In this document: positions 23,335 through 34,300 of the stretch, one piece after another | Numbering within the stretch: the first letter of the stretch is position 1 | How the letters are laid out: each line of letters starts with the position of its first letter | From: Cryptomeria japonica | Lineage: Eukaryota > Streptophyta > Pinopsida > Cupressales > Cupressaceae | Assembly (NCBI RefSeq): GCF_030272615.1 | Contig: NC_081407.1 | Location: forward strand, 265,794,574 to 265,858,573 | Direction: 5' to 3' | Length of the DNA stretch: 64,000 nucleotides | The notes under the pieces: model-generated | Databases searched by the model: none | Seen by the model: the letters and a program-made list of their open reading frames with translations, nothing else | What the model was told of the DNA's origin: nothing | Translations under genes and position numbers: made by a program

Positions 23335-24280
23335 TTATTTCTTCTTTGATTCATCATTCTTCATCACATTATTCTTAGAAAATTTCTCTTCATTTCCACT
23401 TTTGCATTGAATAGCATAATGTCCAAATTTCTTGCATTTGAAACAACTAATAAATTTCCTTTTAGGTCTTATCGGATGTGATCTATGTTTGCATTGATTA
23501 GCCTTATGTCCATAGTTTTTGCAAATGTAACAGTATTCATGAAACTCGTAACTCTTCTTGTTTACATCAACTGAATTATAATTCTGATTCACAACATGAC
23601 TTCTACAAAGACTTGCTTTATGTCCAAACCTCTTGCAACTATAGCACTGAATGCTTCTACAGTTTACTACCTTATGTCCAAATTTATTGCATTTAAAACA
23701 ATAGCCATTAAAAGATGGGTACCTTTGTGCATTAGGCTATTAAAATGGTAGTCTTCTTTCATTAGAATTTTGATTATGGGATTTTCTTTCATCTTTTGTC
23801 TTTTCTCCACTTTATCTTTGACTTCTTTATCATTCTGATTTGAACACATACTGGGTTGGAAACCAAGTCTAGTTTTGCCTGTATTAACTTGTTGCATGCT
23901 GATCAAATCTTCCAGGAGCTTACTACTACCAAGGATCTTATTTTTTTCTTTTAGATTCTTCACCTCTTGCTCAAGATTTTTATATTCCTCATAATTTTTC
24001 TTTATTGTTTCCTTCAAGAATTGCTTTGTCTTGTCTTTTTCTTCAATCTTCTCCATCAGGTCTTTAATAGTCTCATTTGCCTACTTCAATTGATTGTTAA
24101 CCTCTTTATGTCTCAGTTTGAACTTCTGGATTTTCTCTCTTGACTTTTGTATACATTCATTTGTTATCTAAGCTTTTTTTTGCAATTCTTCATTCTCTAA
24201 TTCAACACTTTCGAATCTTCAAGAGTTGTCTTCAAATCTTCATCCAACTGGAAATCTTTGGTCATGCATATAGTTTCCAT
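23335..24280 (-). pseudogene. Gag-like protein: coiled coil and four CCHC zinc knuckles
   Basis: Starts at an ATG at 24280 (METICMTKDFQLDEDLK), 57 bp from the primer-binding site. The N-terminal part is charged coiled coil (EEYKNLEQEVKNLKEKN), with a stop near 24199 and a frameshift near 23740. The C-terminal part keeps one frame and has four knuckles of the form C-x2-C-x4-H-x4-C: 23659-23700 (CFKCNKFGHKVVNC), 23605-23646 (CYSCKRFGHKASLC), 23491-23532 (CYICKNYGHKANQC) and 23404-23445 (CFKCKKFGHYAIQC). Knuckles bind the RNA genome during packaging; most plant Gags have one or two. The usual UBN2 domain upstream is not seen. Confidence 0.75.
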
Positions 24281-24336
24281 GATTTAACCAACATGAATCT
24301 CCTTCAAGTGGTTAATCTTCCAAGCAAGGGACCAAA

Positions 24337-24348
24337 GATCTAATACCA
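24337..24348 (-). other. Primer-binding site (initiator Met-tRNA type)
   Basis: The minus strand reads TGGTATTAGATC, matching the common TGGTATCAGAGC at 10 of 12 bases, a few bases inside the 5' LTR. Confidence 0.7.
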
Positions 24349-24353
24349 ATTAT

Positions 24354-25629
24354 TGATTAGGTTGAAAGCACCAGAATACTAAGAGGGGGGGTCAATCAGT
24401 ATTCCCACAGATTTTAAAAACTTTCTTCGAACTTTAATCATCCACAAAGATATCAAATTTCATCCAACAAACTTAACAGATATGAAACCACAAATGTAGA
24501 GTAAACATGAAGAAGACAACCACAAGACAAACACTGGATTTAAATGCGGAAAACCCAAATGGGAAAAACCATGGAGAGTGTTAAGTCTCAAGAGAATATA
24601 ACTAGTTATATGATGTTTACAACAAGGGTGGCTCACTGCCTGGTTACAAAAGCGGCTCACTGACGGACTGCTCACAGCAAAGATACAAAGAATCGACTCA
24701 CTGCCGGAATACTCGTTGCAACATAAAAGGTTGAATTGAAAGGGATTGCATCTCCAAATGCATGGAATCAATTCTCAGATTAAGATCATATTAAAATTCA
24801 CAAACTTTACAACAGATCCAATTAGAGATCTCTATATAACTATCCTGTAATAGGTCTGATGAAGGACTACTACACTATTGAAACACTGTCTATCTTTGTT
24901 GTCCGCAACTCACACTTTACACACTGCTACCTTCGTTGCTAACTCTCTTTTGCATATCACATGAACTTCTTTAATCTCCTTCTCACATACACTTTCATAT
25001 CATTCTTTTCTCATGTCTCAAGCTACTACATATGTATATCTATATATACTGGAGGACACAAGTACAAAATAGTGTTTCAGCCAATCCCAATACGTTACCA
25101 AGACACTCATGTTGGGCTCCGCAAGATCTCTACATGCTTCCTTTTACATATTTCATTTGTCAATGCATATACCAAGATTACTGGAATGGGGTTGGGTCAT
25201 TTGGACCCAAGAATACTGACCCATTATAACAAAAATAAGTACAACATCACTAAACCATAGATTCCACTCATACAAAGAATACCATAAAACAAAACTCGAA
25301 GGGATACTACTGATATGACCAAACAACTAATACCATGACACATGATTGATACCACATGATTGATATCGAGATCAATGAGAACTCTTGAAATTCTGGAACA
25401 AGGATCTTCAAGAGATTACCACACTATATTACCTCCATCATACTGCATCGTAACGTCTATCCAAAATATCAAGAACTATCCATAACCAAATAATTGCAAA
25501 TATTAACTGCATATAACATCCAAACCAATATCTAGACCAATCCGGGCTACATATATTGTTCGATCTAAACCGAATAGTTGGTTTGACATCAATAACAACA
25601 ATATAAAAAATATTCATAAAAGTCTAACA
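24354..25629 (-). repeat. 5' LTR (about 1.28 kb)
   Basis: Plus-strand ends are TGATTAGGTT and AGTCTAACA (TG...CA). It contains the AAGAGGGGGGGTCAATCAG text common near the U5 end of plant LTRs and pairs with 20063-20985. Confidence 0.8.
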
Positions 25630-26659
25630 TAATGATATAGGATTGAAAAACAATCTTTTTCTCATACACAAAATTTGTGATTCTTATCTTAATGAATTCC
25701 ATAAATTGCAACACTTGACCACTTTGAAGAAATTATCATGAATTTAATAAAAACACCTACATATTAATAATCTACAAACTAAGAACCTATATAAGTTCAA
25801 CTTAACCAAATAAAATAACACCCTAAGAATATGGATGGAAACAGTAACCAAGCTGCATTAATTATAATGGCATCTGGCCTGATTCAATTCAGAAATGGTT
25901 CAAAATGGCATCAAAACAAAAAATTATGGTTCAATACAACCGTAAGTATGCCAATGACTGAATGAATATTGAATTGAATATACTATCTATACGAAACCTT
26001 CTACAACAATATATGAAGATGGACCAGACAATGCACAAATTATAGAAATTTTAAATGTTCTCACCATCTCCACACTCTTCTTACAAAGGTGAACTCATAG
26101 CTGACAGCCCCCATATCATCAAATGAAATGTTTGATCGATCTCCCATCTAGAGAAAACCATATTAATGATTTTGAACAAAACATATTTTGCGTGCCTCGA
26201 GCTTTGGCGATTTCTTGATGAGACTACGACCCTTTATTCTTCAATGTTGATCTGATATCCTCAGTGTTTTATTTAAAATGAAAATATGCTACTATGATTT
26301 TACCTTGCTAGTAGATTTGTCTTGTTAATGGCTATGATCTTCTTTCCTTCATAGCTGCGAACTGTGAAGAACACCTTCCCTTCATCCTCCTATCGGACCT
26401 GCTTCACCATTTGCTTTGATAGACTGTAGACTTTTAAACCAATCTCTCCAGCAATGATACCATGCTCTCTTTAGCAGCACACTGATGGTCTCCTCAGCAA
26501 CGATCTATTTAGACTAAATAGCAGCTCCATGCTAATCAACTCACAGCTCCTATGGCACTCTATGTTGGATACTCATTTATCAAGCAACGATTGTGACCGA
26601 TAGATCACTATACACCACAAGCGATACTTTGCAGTTACTCAAAACATGCAAGAAATTTT
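25630..26659. other. Decayed internal LTR-element sequence or intergenic
   Basis: No open frame of note. Because a primer-binding site on the minus strand follows at 26661-26672, this is probably the leader/internal part of another, eroded LTR retrotransposon. Confidence 0.35.
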
Positions 26660-26660
26660 G

Positions 26661-26672
26661 GCTCGGATACCA
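26661..26672 (-). other. Primer-binding site of a second LTR element
   Basis: The minus strand reads TTTGGTATCCGAGCC, close to the initiator Met-tRNA type TGGTATCAGAGC. Confidence 0.6.
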
Positions 26673-26674
26673 AA

Positions 26675-26910
26675 CTGGTGCAATACATAGAAGGCTGAGA
26701 TAGCAAACTAAGAAAACTCACACTCTATTTAATTGTAAACTCACATAACACCCAAAACCACACAAAAATATGGTATTCTACGTACCTCTCCCAGAAGATT
26801 GCACTCCTACAATATTTATACAGAATATGAAACTTCCAGATCTACAAAATCTGGAGCAGTTGGCCAAAGTAAAAAACAATTACAAATTGTTTTAAAACCA
26901 AACGCTAAAT
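26675..26910 (-). mobile_element. Partial LTR next to primer-binding site
   Basis: On the plus strand it starts TGGTGCAATAC directly beside the primer-binding site, so it is the 3' end of a minus-strand 5' LTR. The outer limit cannot be fixed because no second LTR is present. LTR-like sequence may continue to about 27235, where a CTTTCC pyrimidine tract lies. Confidence 0.4.
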
Positions 26911-27574
26911 AGAATGAAAGTTTGTTCATCGGATTTTTTCAGGATATTTTGTTACACTTGCATCAGTTTTATCTTAAGAGGAGGAATATTGTTCAATGAT
27001 TGTGGACCATCTTCTGTATCCATTTTCGGGCATCCATCATTGACTCCACATTGTGGGTGGACACTTCTTTCCATTTTCACTTTCTGCGAGAACTTCTTGG
27101 GGTGAGGACACTGCAGTATAGCAACTGTCATGCAGAGTTATTGTAAATTTTGAGGGAGATTTTCCCTCTTTCCTCTTTCCTATTTTCTTTCCTCTTTCCT
27201 TAGTTAGACTTAAGGAGGCTGTTAGCACAACTTATCAGTTGTTCCTCCATAATTTACGACATTCCATGCGCTGTTTTTAAAATGTTAAGCTAACCAAAGA
27301 GAAGTGCAGTTAACTCTTTATGCATCTCCTTTGTGATTTACGTTTCCACTGTAATTTCAGTTCTTATGGTGGTTATCCTTTGTATTAATTCATTCAAAGT
27401 TCTAATTCTTAATAAAGAGATTTTATTATTCATTCTTTTAAATCTGATTTTCCCCTGTTTTGCTTGCAAGGTTTTTTTTTTAATACCTAGATCTATACTC
27501 TGTTTGCAGGTTCAGCTGCAAATTTTACACACAAAGATTCAATCACAACAAACGGAGATGTAGATCTGTAATAA

Positions 27575-28250
27575 CTTGCGATAGTTGGTAAAACATTACA
27601 CGCTAGTCAAAGCCGTCTGGAACATAACCACTGAGGTGGCAGGCGGCAGCATCGTGGAAAACATTGCCTCACACTTTTGTGATTGAAGTTTCTAATTTTC
27701 TTTCCACATCTTGCTTTTAAGTTTCGGCTTATCTCCTTCTATTGCATATTAAAAACCAGTAAATCTAGAAGCATGGTGAACTTTTCTGCTATATTGTAAT
27801 AATCAATTCTACAACACCAACGTTCACATCTCTGTCATGAAATCATCGTTTCGTCAGTGAAGATCTATTATGGTTTTGCTGTGACGCCGAGATCAATTAT
27901 GATCTGCTGTGATTTTTGAGCAACGACAAAATAGAAGCATCTGTATAAATTTATGAGAGAGATAATAAATGGATTCAATGCATTTATTGCCAAATTTAAA
28001 GTACTCATGAAAATAATATATTGCTAGTCAAATATATTTAGGTACGTGATCTAAGAAGAGTTGAGTTTACGTAACAGGATCAGAACATGGAAATTTGTTG
28101 TTGGCAGGCTCCATCTATTGCAAAAATGTCAGATTTCCGCTTTGAAATATCACCCCACCACCCTTCCCCAGCAGTATAAAAACAGTCATATTCGGGATTG
28201 AAATTTCATGCTATCAAAACTGTAATGCACAATATATACTATACTTGGAA
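27575..28250. repeat. Second copy of the PR-5 upstream region
   Basis: Collinear with 9930-10690: GCGATAGTTGG, ACACGCTAGTCAAAGCCG, TTTTGCTGTGACGCC, ATTCAATGCATTTATTGC, ATATTGCTAGTCAAATATAT and ATCAAAACTGTAATGC recur in the same order. The homology stops near 27575, close to where the PR-5 promoter and exon 1 would begin, and no PR-5 coding sequence is found beyond it. Confidence 0.7.
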
Positions 28251-28911
28251 TTATTAAAAAAACAAAAAATTTGAGTTCTTTTTATATATTGTCTTAAGAG
28301 TTAAAGTTATTGTTTCAAATTCTGGACATTTATGATAATATTGGAGGATTCAAAAAGTAGTCATTTAGAAGTGATGTGTCCAATACTTTTTCATGACACG
28401 TCAATAGCTACACCTTACAACCATGAAACAAACTTGTACAACTAATTTAATACATATTTCTCTAAATAATGTTTTGACAAATACTTGTGTACAAATATTC
28501 TAATAAGTTACCAAAAACGCTGCACAACTCCTCTAATTAAATATTCAAAATTTTAATGATTATGTTTATAAGTGGCCATTGTTACATGTGAAATATTTTA
28601 GTGAACTTATCATGTATTATGTTTTTTAAGATAATAATTGAGAGGTTAAATGTGTCAAGGATGAACAATTATTGTAACATGGGCAACTACTTGATTCTAA
28701 ATTTTCTAAAGAAGAAATGATTAAAACCTTCATTATAATTTTATTTTTATGATTATTTATATTTATTATTATAACTTAAATATTAACAATATTTCAAACC
28801 ATTCATATTAATTGCATTCTATTCTTTTATTTTTTAATACATTTTTAAATTTAGAATACAATAAATATTATTATTTATAAATATAATATTATAATCGTAT
28901 TTAATTAACAT
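28251..28911. other. AT-rich intergenic, no gene seen
   Basis: Very AT-rich toward 28740-28910; it ends at the target-site duplication of the next element. Confidence 0.5.
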
Positions 28912-28925
28912 ATAGGCTATTAGAA
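28912..28925. repeat. Left target-site duplication
   Basis: ATAGGCTATTAGAA, repeated exactly at 30760-30773. The match extends to 18 bp with one mismatch. Confidence 0.8.
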
Positions 28926-30759
28926 ATGGAGTGTGGGAGTGGGAGAGGTGAAGGCAGAGGTGGAAGCCCTAGGGTTTCTGATGCAGCCAGTGGTGACAGA
29001 GAGGATGAAGATTCTGATGTCGATGGTGGACCTAGACTTTCTGTGTGCCCTTTTGGGGCCTTCAGCTTCAGCTTTGTTGGAGTGGCTCCTCCTTGGCGTA
29101 TGTAGCTTGGTCTATTTGAGTGTGTGCTCTATGGATAGGTTGTGGGTCATCTTCATTTTGTTGTTTTGGTGGAGGGCTTGGGAGTGGCTTTTGTCCTAGA
29201 TCGTGTTGGTTCCGCGTTGGGCATTTTTGTGGGCTTACCTTCCTTTGGCCCTTCTTTGCGACTGTTCTATTCTTCAGGCCGATTCTCTCCAAGTAGTGAA
29301 TGTGATTTGGTTTTTGGGGAGGGCCTTTGGGTGGGTTGTTGTGTGGACGTGGTTTTGAGCCTTGTCCTTTGGAGTGGTTTGGTTGGAAAGCTTCCCAGTT
29401 CTGGGTCTTGGTTTTTCCCCCCTATTAAGCCCCTCTGTGACTATCCTTTGGTAAATATGGGGGTTTGTCCCTTGTTTTCTATGTAGACCTTGTGTGTCTC
29501 TAGTTTCATCTCTTTTTTGTGGGTTCCTTCTACTGCTCTAGCTCTCTTTGTTCTTTCTCTAGTTTTTTAGTTTTTTGAGAATTTACTGTTGGTTTTGTTT
29601 TGAGAATGGCTCTCCTGCCCTATGTTTTCCTTCCTTACTTATTCTATTGACGTGAATGGCATTTCTATTGAGGGAAAGAGTGGTTGGTTGGCTGTAGCTA
29701 GTTGGTGTTTCTTGAGGGTGCTTGTTTCTCTATTTTCTAAGGCTAGTTATTGTTTGGTTTTCCTCACTAGCCTGACTGCTCCCTATCATTCTTATCCTAT
29801 AGAGGTGGATATTATGGTAGTGACTTTCTGTATGGTGTAAGGTTATTGTGTGCCTCGATTTCTCTTGAAGGTTTTGGGAGCCTTTTTAAAACCTAGTTTT
29901 CATGTTATTTGGCATGGTTTTGATCTTCTGTCACTGGTTCTTCTGGGGTTGAATGGCTCTTGGAAGTCTCAACTTGTTTTTTACTTCTCTTAAGTCCCTA
30001 TGGAGGTGGATACTTTTCCTATGTAGGTGAAAAAGTGCTTTGCTGGATGGGAGTTGATTTTCAGCTGGATTATCTTTGATGGTTTCAACTTGTGGGTTTT
30101 GGGAGCCCTTTCAAAACCCAAAATGTTGCTGGTCTCAGGAGCCATCTCAAATCCCAAATCAAGTTGTGGGAGCCTTGTAAAAACCACTCTCGGGGTTGAG
30201 GGAGCTCGGAAAAACCCTATGTTTTTCACTCTTCTTAGGAATAGGCTAGATGCTGGCAATTTTCAAGGGCCTGGTTTGACAAGGTTTTGTTTTTGGTTAG
30301 AACTAGGCTTTGGTTGTGGCTAGGAGATTCTGTTATAAGGTTTGGGAGCTTGGAAAACCCTTCTTGTGTGGGTTTTGGGAGCCCTTTCAAAACCCAAAAT
30401 GTTGTTGGTTGTGGGAGCCAATTCAAAACCCAATTCTGATTGTAGGAGCCTTGTAAAACCCATTAATCTGGTTATGAGTTCCTAGAAAAACCCTTGGTTT
30501 TTGTTGAAGGTTAAGGGAGCCTTGATAAAACCCTTTTTCTACTGAAAAGCTTTGGCCTCCTCCCTTTTCAGCTAGGTTTCATTGATATCTCTTTGCTGCT
30601 AGCTTGGTTTTAGGCTATTGTTTATCTTTGATGTATCGTTAACAACTTTCTATTTTGGGTTTCGAATCTTGGTAAAATTTGAGGGTTTCAAGTCCCTTCA
30701 AAACCTATTATAAGGGGTTTTGGGTCCCCTTGAAACCTATTTATCCTAATAAAAAACTG
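28926..30759 (+). mobile_element. 1.83-kb non-LTR insertion of unknown family
   Basis: Bounded by a 14-bp exact target-site duplication (18 bp with one mismatch) and ending TAATAAAAAACTG, so it was inserted by target-primed reverse transcription. It is G/T-rich unlike its AT-rich flanks. From ATG at 28926 one frame reads MECGSGRGEGRGGSPRVSD, then an acidic EDEDSDVDGG stretch, and continues with few stops to about 29486 (29142-29486 is open). The translation has no recognisable domain. The 3' half carries an array of short hairpin motifs. Its tail (GGTTTTGGGTCCCCTTGAAACC then TAATAAAAAA) matches 37468-37512, so the two are related. Confidence 0.7.
30085..30540. repeat. Array of GGGAGCC...AAAACCC hairpin motifs
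   Basis: A roughly 275-bp unit is repeated in tandem (GGGTTTTGGGAGCCCTTTC at 30094 and again at 30370). Each unit contains about five variants of GGGAGCC-N-AAAACCC. The best versions (30094-30119 and 30370-30395) have GGGTTTT pairing with AAAACCC around an inner GGGAGCCC. Outlying variants occur at about 29870, 30690 and 30718. Confidence 0.8.
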
Positions 30760-30773
30760 ATAGGCTATTAGAA
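30760..30773. repeat. Right target-site duplication
   Basis: Exact repeat of 28912-28925, lying between the inserted element and the H2B promoter region. Confidence 0.8.
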
Positions 30774-30900
30774 GTGGGAATTCTGACTAGAAAAGTCAGA
30801 GTCTCACATTGACATTTTTCTCATTGTCGTTGAAAATCAAAGTTTGACAATTGCATCTGAAATCAAAATCATTGTTGAAATAGAATATGAAAGACATCAA

Positions 30901-30907
30901 TATATAA
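30901..30907 (+). promoter_or_regulatory. TATA box of the H2B pseudogene
   Basis: TATATAAGAGGCACCC lies 77 bp before the H2B ATG, a good promoter context. The pseudogene therefore arose by decay of a gene copy with its own promoter, not by simple retroposition of the coding part. Confidence 0.55.
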
Positions 30908-30977
30908 GAGGCACCCTTCCATTGAGAAAATTGCGGGAGTGCAATTGTTTCTATTCCGAGCTAAAAGCTAGAGAAAA

Positions 30978-31449
30978 ATGGCGCCCAAAGGAGGAAAGAA
31001 TCCCACATAGAAGAAGCTAGCTGAAAAACCTGTGATAGAGGAAACAAGGGATGTTGAAAAAGTTGTGTTGGAAAAGTCTCTCTCTAAGAATAAGCCTATG
31101 AAAAAAAACCCTTCCAAGGTTGCAATGAAGAGTCCCAAAGTTGTGGGCGATAAGAAAAAGAGAAAGAAGAGAAGCATGGAAACTTACAAGATCTACATTT
31201 TCAAGATCCTCAAGTAGCTTCATCCTACGAATGACACCTCTAATAGGGCCATGGCCATAATGAACTCCTTCATGAATGAATTTTTTTGAGAAATTAGCAA
31301 GGAATCTTTGAAGATCATTAAATACACAAAGAAAGATACTCTTTCTTGGCATGAGATGCAAATGACCATTAAATTGGCTCTTCTTGGTGATCTTGCAAAG
31401 AATAGTCTGAGAGGCCACCAAGGTCATTACCAAATTTACCTCTGGTTGA
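30978..31449 (+). pseudogene. Histone H2B pseudogene
   Basis: Starts MAPKGGKNPT, like plant H2B, with a long Lys-rich tail. The histone fold is recognisable: KKRSMETYKIYIFKILK, stop, LHPTNDTSNRAMAIMNSF, then MNEFF, stop, EISKESLKI, and LALLGDLAKN. After a one-base shift near 31405 the end reads EATKVITKFTSG with a natural TGA at 31447-31449. Length and order match H2B (about 150 residues) but three in-frame stops (31008-31010, 31215-31217, ~31287) and the frameshift make it non-functional. H2B packages DNA in nucleosomes. Like functional plant H2B genes it has no intron. Confidence 0.9.
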
Positions 31450-32740
31450 TTGATTGCATTTCTACAATCAGAGGGTTTTATAGGGTTTATAATAGTAATT
31501 AATTTAGATCATATTGTCCATTTTGCTTCACAAATGATATTCGGCATGTGATCTTTGAAGCATTAATCATGGCACCATGGCACGATTTTATTGTTCTATT
31601 TTTTAGGATTTATGGTATATTAAATTGATAGTGAATTTTCCTTACGTGTATATCCGAAAGAATTTTTTTCGCATTGCCGGAAGTTGTCAACAATTTCTCA
31701 TGTTGATAATTTCTCAAGCTAGATTTTGTTTATTCATTTTTAAATGTCACCACCTCTCTACAAATCAATGCCATTCTCCATCTCTTATTAGATTTACTTG
31801 TTGTAAATAGATTGATTTTTATTTATTTTAAATATAAGTCCTATGTAAATTTGTGGGTGTTTTTTTAAAGATTATAATTTTGATTAAAATAATTTTTATG
31901 AGAACTATTTTATGATGGGGGATTTTCTATTTGGCATTGGAGCATAATTATTTAGACTAAATTTCTCAATTAATAGCCAGGGATTAAGGGTATATATTTT
32001 GTCAAAGTCACATTATCCCAACCTCATCCCTTATGATGCTAGGGCCTTTCACTCAGCAAGACTTCATCCCTATTAAGCTTATTTTTTATTATTATATTTT
32101 TTTGATATCATGGTATAACCTAGCGACCCAATCACACTTTGTCTCAACCTTACTTTTTTTTGAATTTTGGAGTATGGAGGGAGTGAGATGAGGTGAGAAT
32201 ACCTCAATGGATGACTAAGTGGAATCTATCAACCCAACCATCAAGTAAACCCAACTAGCAAGAGTTAAATGTTGGACCTACATGGGAAGAACCCAAAGCC
32301 TTAGAAAAACCTTACCAAACATTTGAGATATGGGTTGAAGCTCATCTCTATTGGGCTCATTTAGAACCACACAACTTCACCAACAAATGAATGCTCATTG
32401 ATGATGAGAACTAGTTTCAAATAGTGAATGCATATAAACTACACTTTCATAATTAGCATCTTTTAAAAATTTATTAATTAATAAATATTTATTATAATAT
32501 ATTAATTAATTAACATGTAAATGGTTGTTGATTTTAAGTTAAAGAGTGTTAATTATTTTTATACAGTCACGATATGATTATTTAATGTTGTTCTAGAATT
32601 ATTCTCACTAATCTAAAATTTAACTTGAATCACTTGATATATATATTTTTAATTTCAAAATGATGTAAACTAATAAAACATATTTTTTTTAGTGTATTTT
32701 ATGTTTCTTATTTTTTTAAATATTTAAAAATTATTTAAAT
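31450..32740. other. Intergenic, no gene recognised
   Basis: AT-rich. The short open frames show no family resemblance. The part from 32460 is especially A+T-rich. Confidence 0.4.
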
Positions 32741-33430
32741 TAATATTTTTTATAAAATTGAAATAATAATTTAATTTATAAAATGTTATAAATAAGATCA
32801 AGTAAAACATGATTTTTTATATATAATATTTTTTCATTCATTTTTTTCTTTTGTATTTATAGCTTAAAACGTATGGATCATTTTTTTACACAACTATCTT
32901 ATTCAGGCATAAATTTGTGTTTTAACTATTTATCTAAAGTAGAAAAAGAATTATCTCATTAGTGCATCATATGTTTTACATATGTTTAATACATTAAGAA
33001 TTTTTCTTAACCAAACAATTGACCATATATTTTATGATAATCTACTTTTAGTAAAAATAAAATAAAAACATTTATTAATTATGAAATTATTAAATTTTTT
33101 TTTTTGAAAACTACACTTATAAATATACAAATGTAGTTTTTTTAACTTATTTAAATGAATATGAATTGTGTGAAGATGACATTTTATGCTTCAAAAACCT
33201 CATTACAAGGCTTGCACAAAGATAATTTGTTTTCTCTCACAATAGTGGCTCCACATATCCTGGAGAATAAAATAAAATATCAAAATAATGGCTCCACAAA
33301 TCCTAGAGAAATAAATAAAATCTAAGTGAGGGGAAAGAAAATCACATATACTAGAATATAACTAAATATTATAGAATGGCCAACAATATGGGATAATTGG
33401 TGAGAGATGGTAAGATCTTCTTAATGTTAT
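32740..33430. repeat. Second copy of the 12.7-14.0 kb dispersed repeat
   Basis: Shares CTTTTGTATTTATAGCTT, ACTATTTATCTAAAGTAGAAAAA, GAAAACTAC.CTTATAAAT, AGAATAAAATAAAAT and AGAATATAACTAA blocks in the same order as 12741-13970. About half the length of the left copy. Confidence 0.6.
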
Positions 33431-33939
33431 GAACATAGGTGAAAACCCAAGAAAATCTAATAAAATAGAATAGTGAATTAGAAAGAGTGTCAAATCCTAG
33501 CCCATAATGTGATTGTAACTCCTGAGAAGAAGGATTACTGTAAAGGGTGTAATCAATATTATAAGTATAACCATCCTTTATAGAGCCATAATCATGTATT
33601 GTAGTAGAGGAAAATGAGATCTTAAGAATACTTAAATGGATTGGATCTACTTTTTATTCCTTGATGTAAGATTTGGTGAAGTCCAAAGACCCCCAATCAT
33701 CTCTCAAACCTATATTCTATTTAGAAGAAGAATTAGAAGGAGTATACTTTGGATTTTCTTCTCTAGGGGGTTCTTGCTTCTATCTTCTTTAGGGAGAAAG
33801 TATCATTCTTAAAGGTATCCTTTTCAAGTGATACTATAGTAGTAGATGTCAATAAATTAGAAGTTAATGATGAAATGAAATTATAAAAAGGTAGGTGTAA
33901 TCAATGCTTGAATAACTACTATCATTTTTCATAGATGTA

Positions 33940-34300
33940 TAGCACTAGGGTTAGCCTTGACTATAACTACCTGATTATTAGCTGCAAAATTTATAGAGTG
34001 ATAAAGAGTAGAAGTGATCACTCCTAAAGAATGAATCTAAGGTCTATTCAAGAGAATATTGTATGGTAAAGATCCTAGAGTAATATACAGTAGGGTAGGC
34101 ACAATAACTAGTTGGACAACCTTAAAGGAAATAACAATGCCCAAGGCTTGTTGTGTGGTGTTATCAAAACCACAAATGAAAAAATAAGATGTAACAAGAG
34201 AGATCAAATCAACTTTTATTTTAGGTAATTGGTCGAGACTACAAACATTGAGTATCAAATCCGTATCAATGAGATTTCATCTAATGCTAATTTTATTAAT
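33940..34300 (-). pseudogene. Gypsy-type retrotransposon protease-region remnant
   Basis: The minus-strand frame reads GFDNTTQQALGIVI, then LGSLPYNILLNRP, a stop, and IHSLGVITSTLYHSINF, NNQVVIVKANP. This follows the usual Ty3/gypsy Gag-Pol text after the protease: FDNSS-E--G-I, then YN-LLGRPWIH---A-STLHQ-LKF---G----I-G. The stop replaces the conserved Trp (TGG to TAG). Only this block is clear; flanking gag or RT could not be established, so it is a heavily decayed piece. Confidence 0.6.

Larger units (their letters stand above)
20063..25629 (-). mobile_element. Gag-only LTR retrotransposon (TR-GAG-like), minus strand
   Basis: Direct repeats at 20063-20985 and 24354-25629 are the LTRs. Reading the minus strand, the element runs from the 5' LTR through a methionine-tRNA-like primer-binding site, a coiled-coil/zinc-knuckle Gag, a second short ORF region and a polypurine tract to a 3' LTR truncated at its far end. 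The internal part is only about 3.35 kb and I see no protease, integrase, RT or RNase H, so it would need enzymes from another element. The lack of the far end of the left LTR prevents testing for a target-site duplication. Confidence 0.75.

Noticed and set aside
27037-27228. 63-codon minus-strand frame
   Set aside because: Derived from a CTTTCC pyrimidine tract, probably in an LTR; no protein resemblance.
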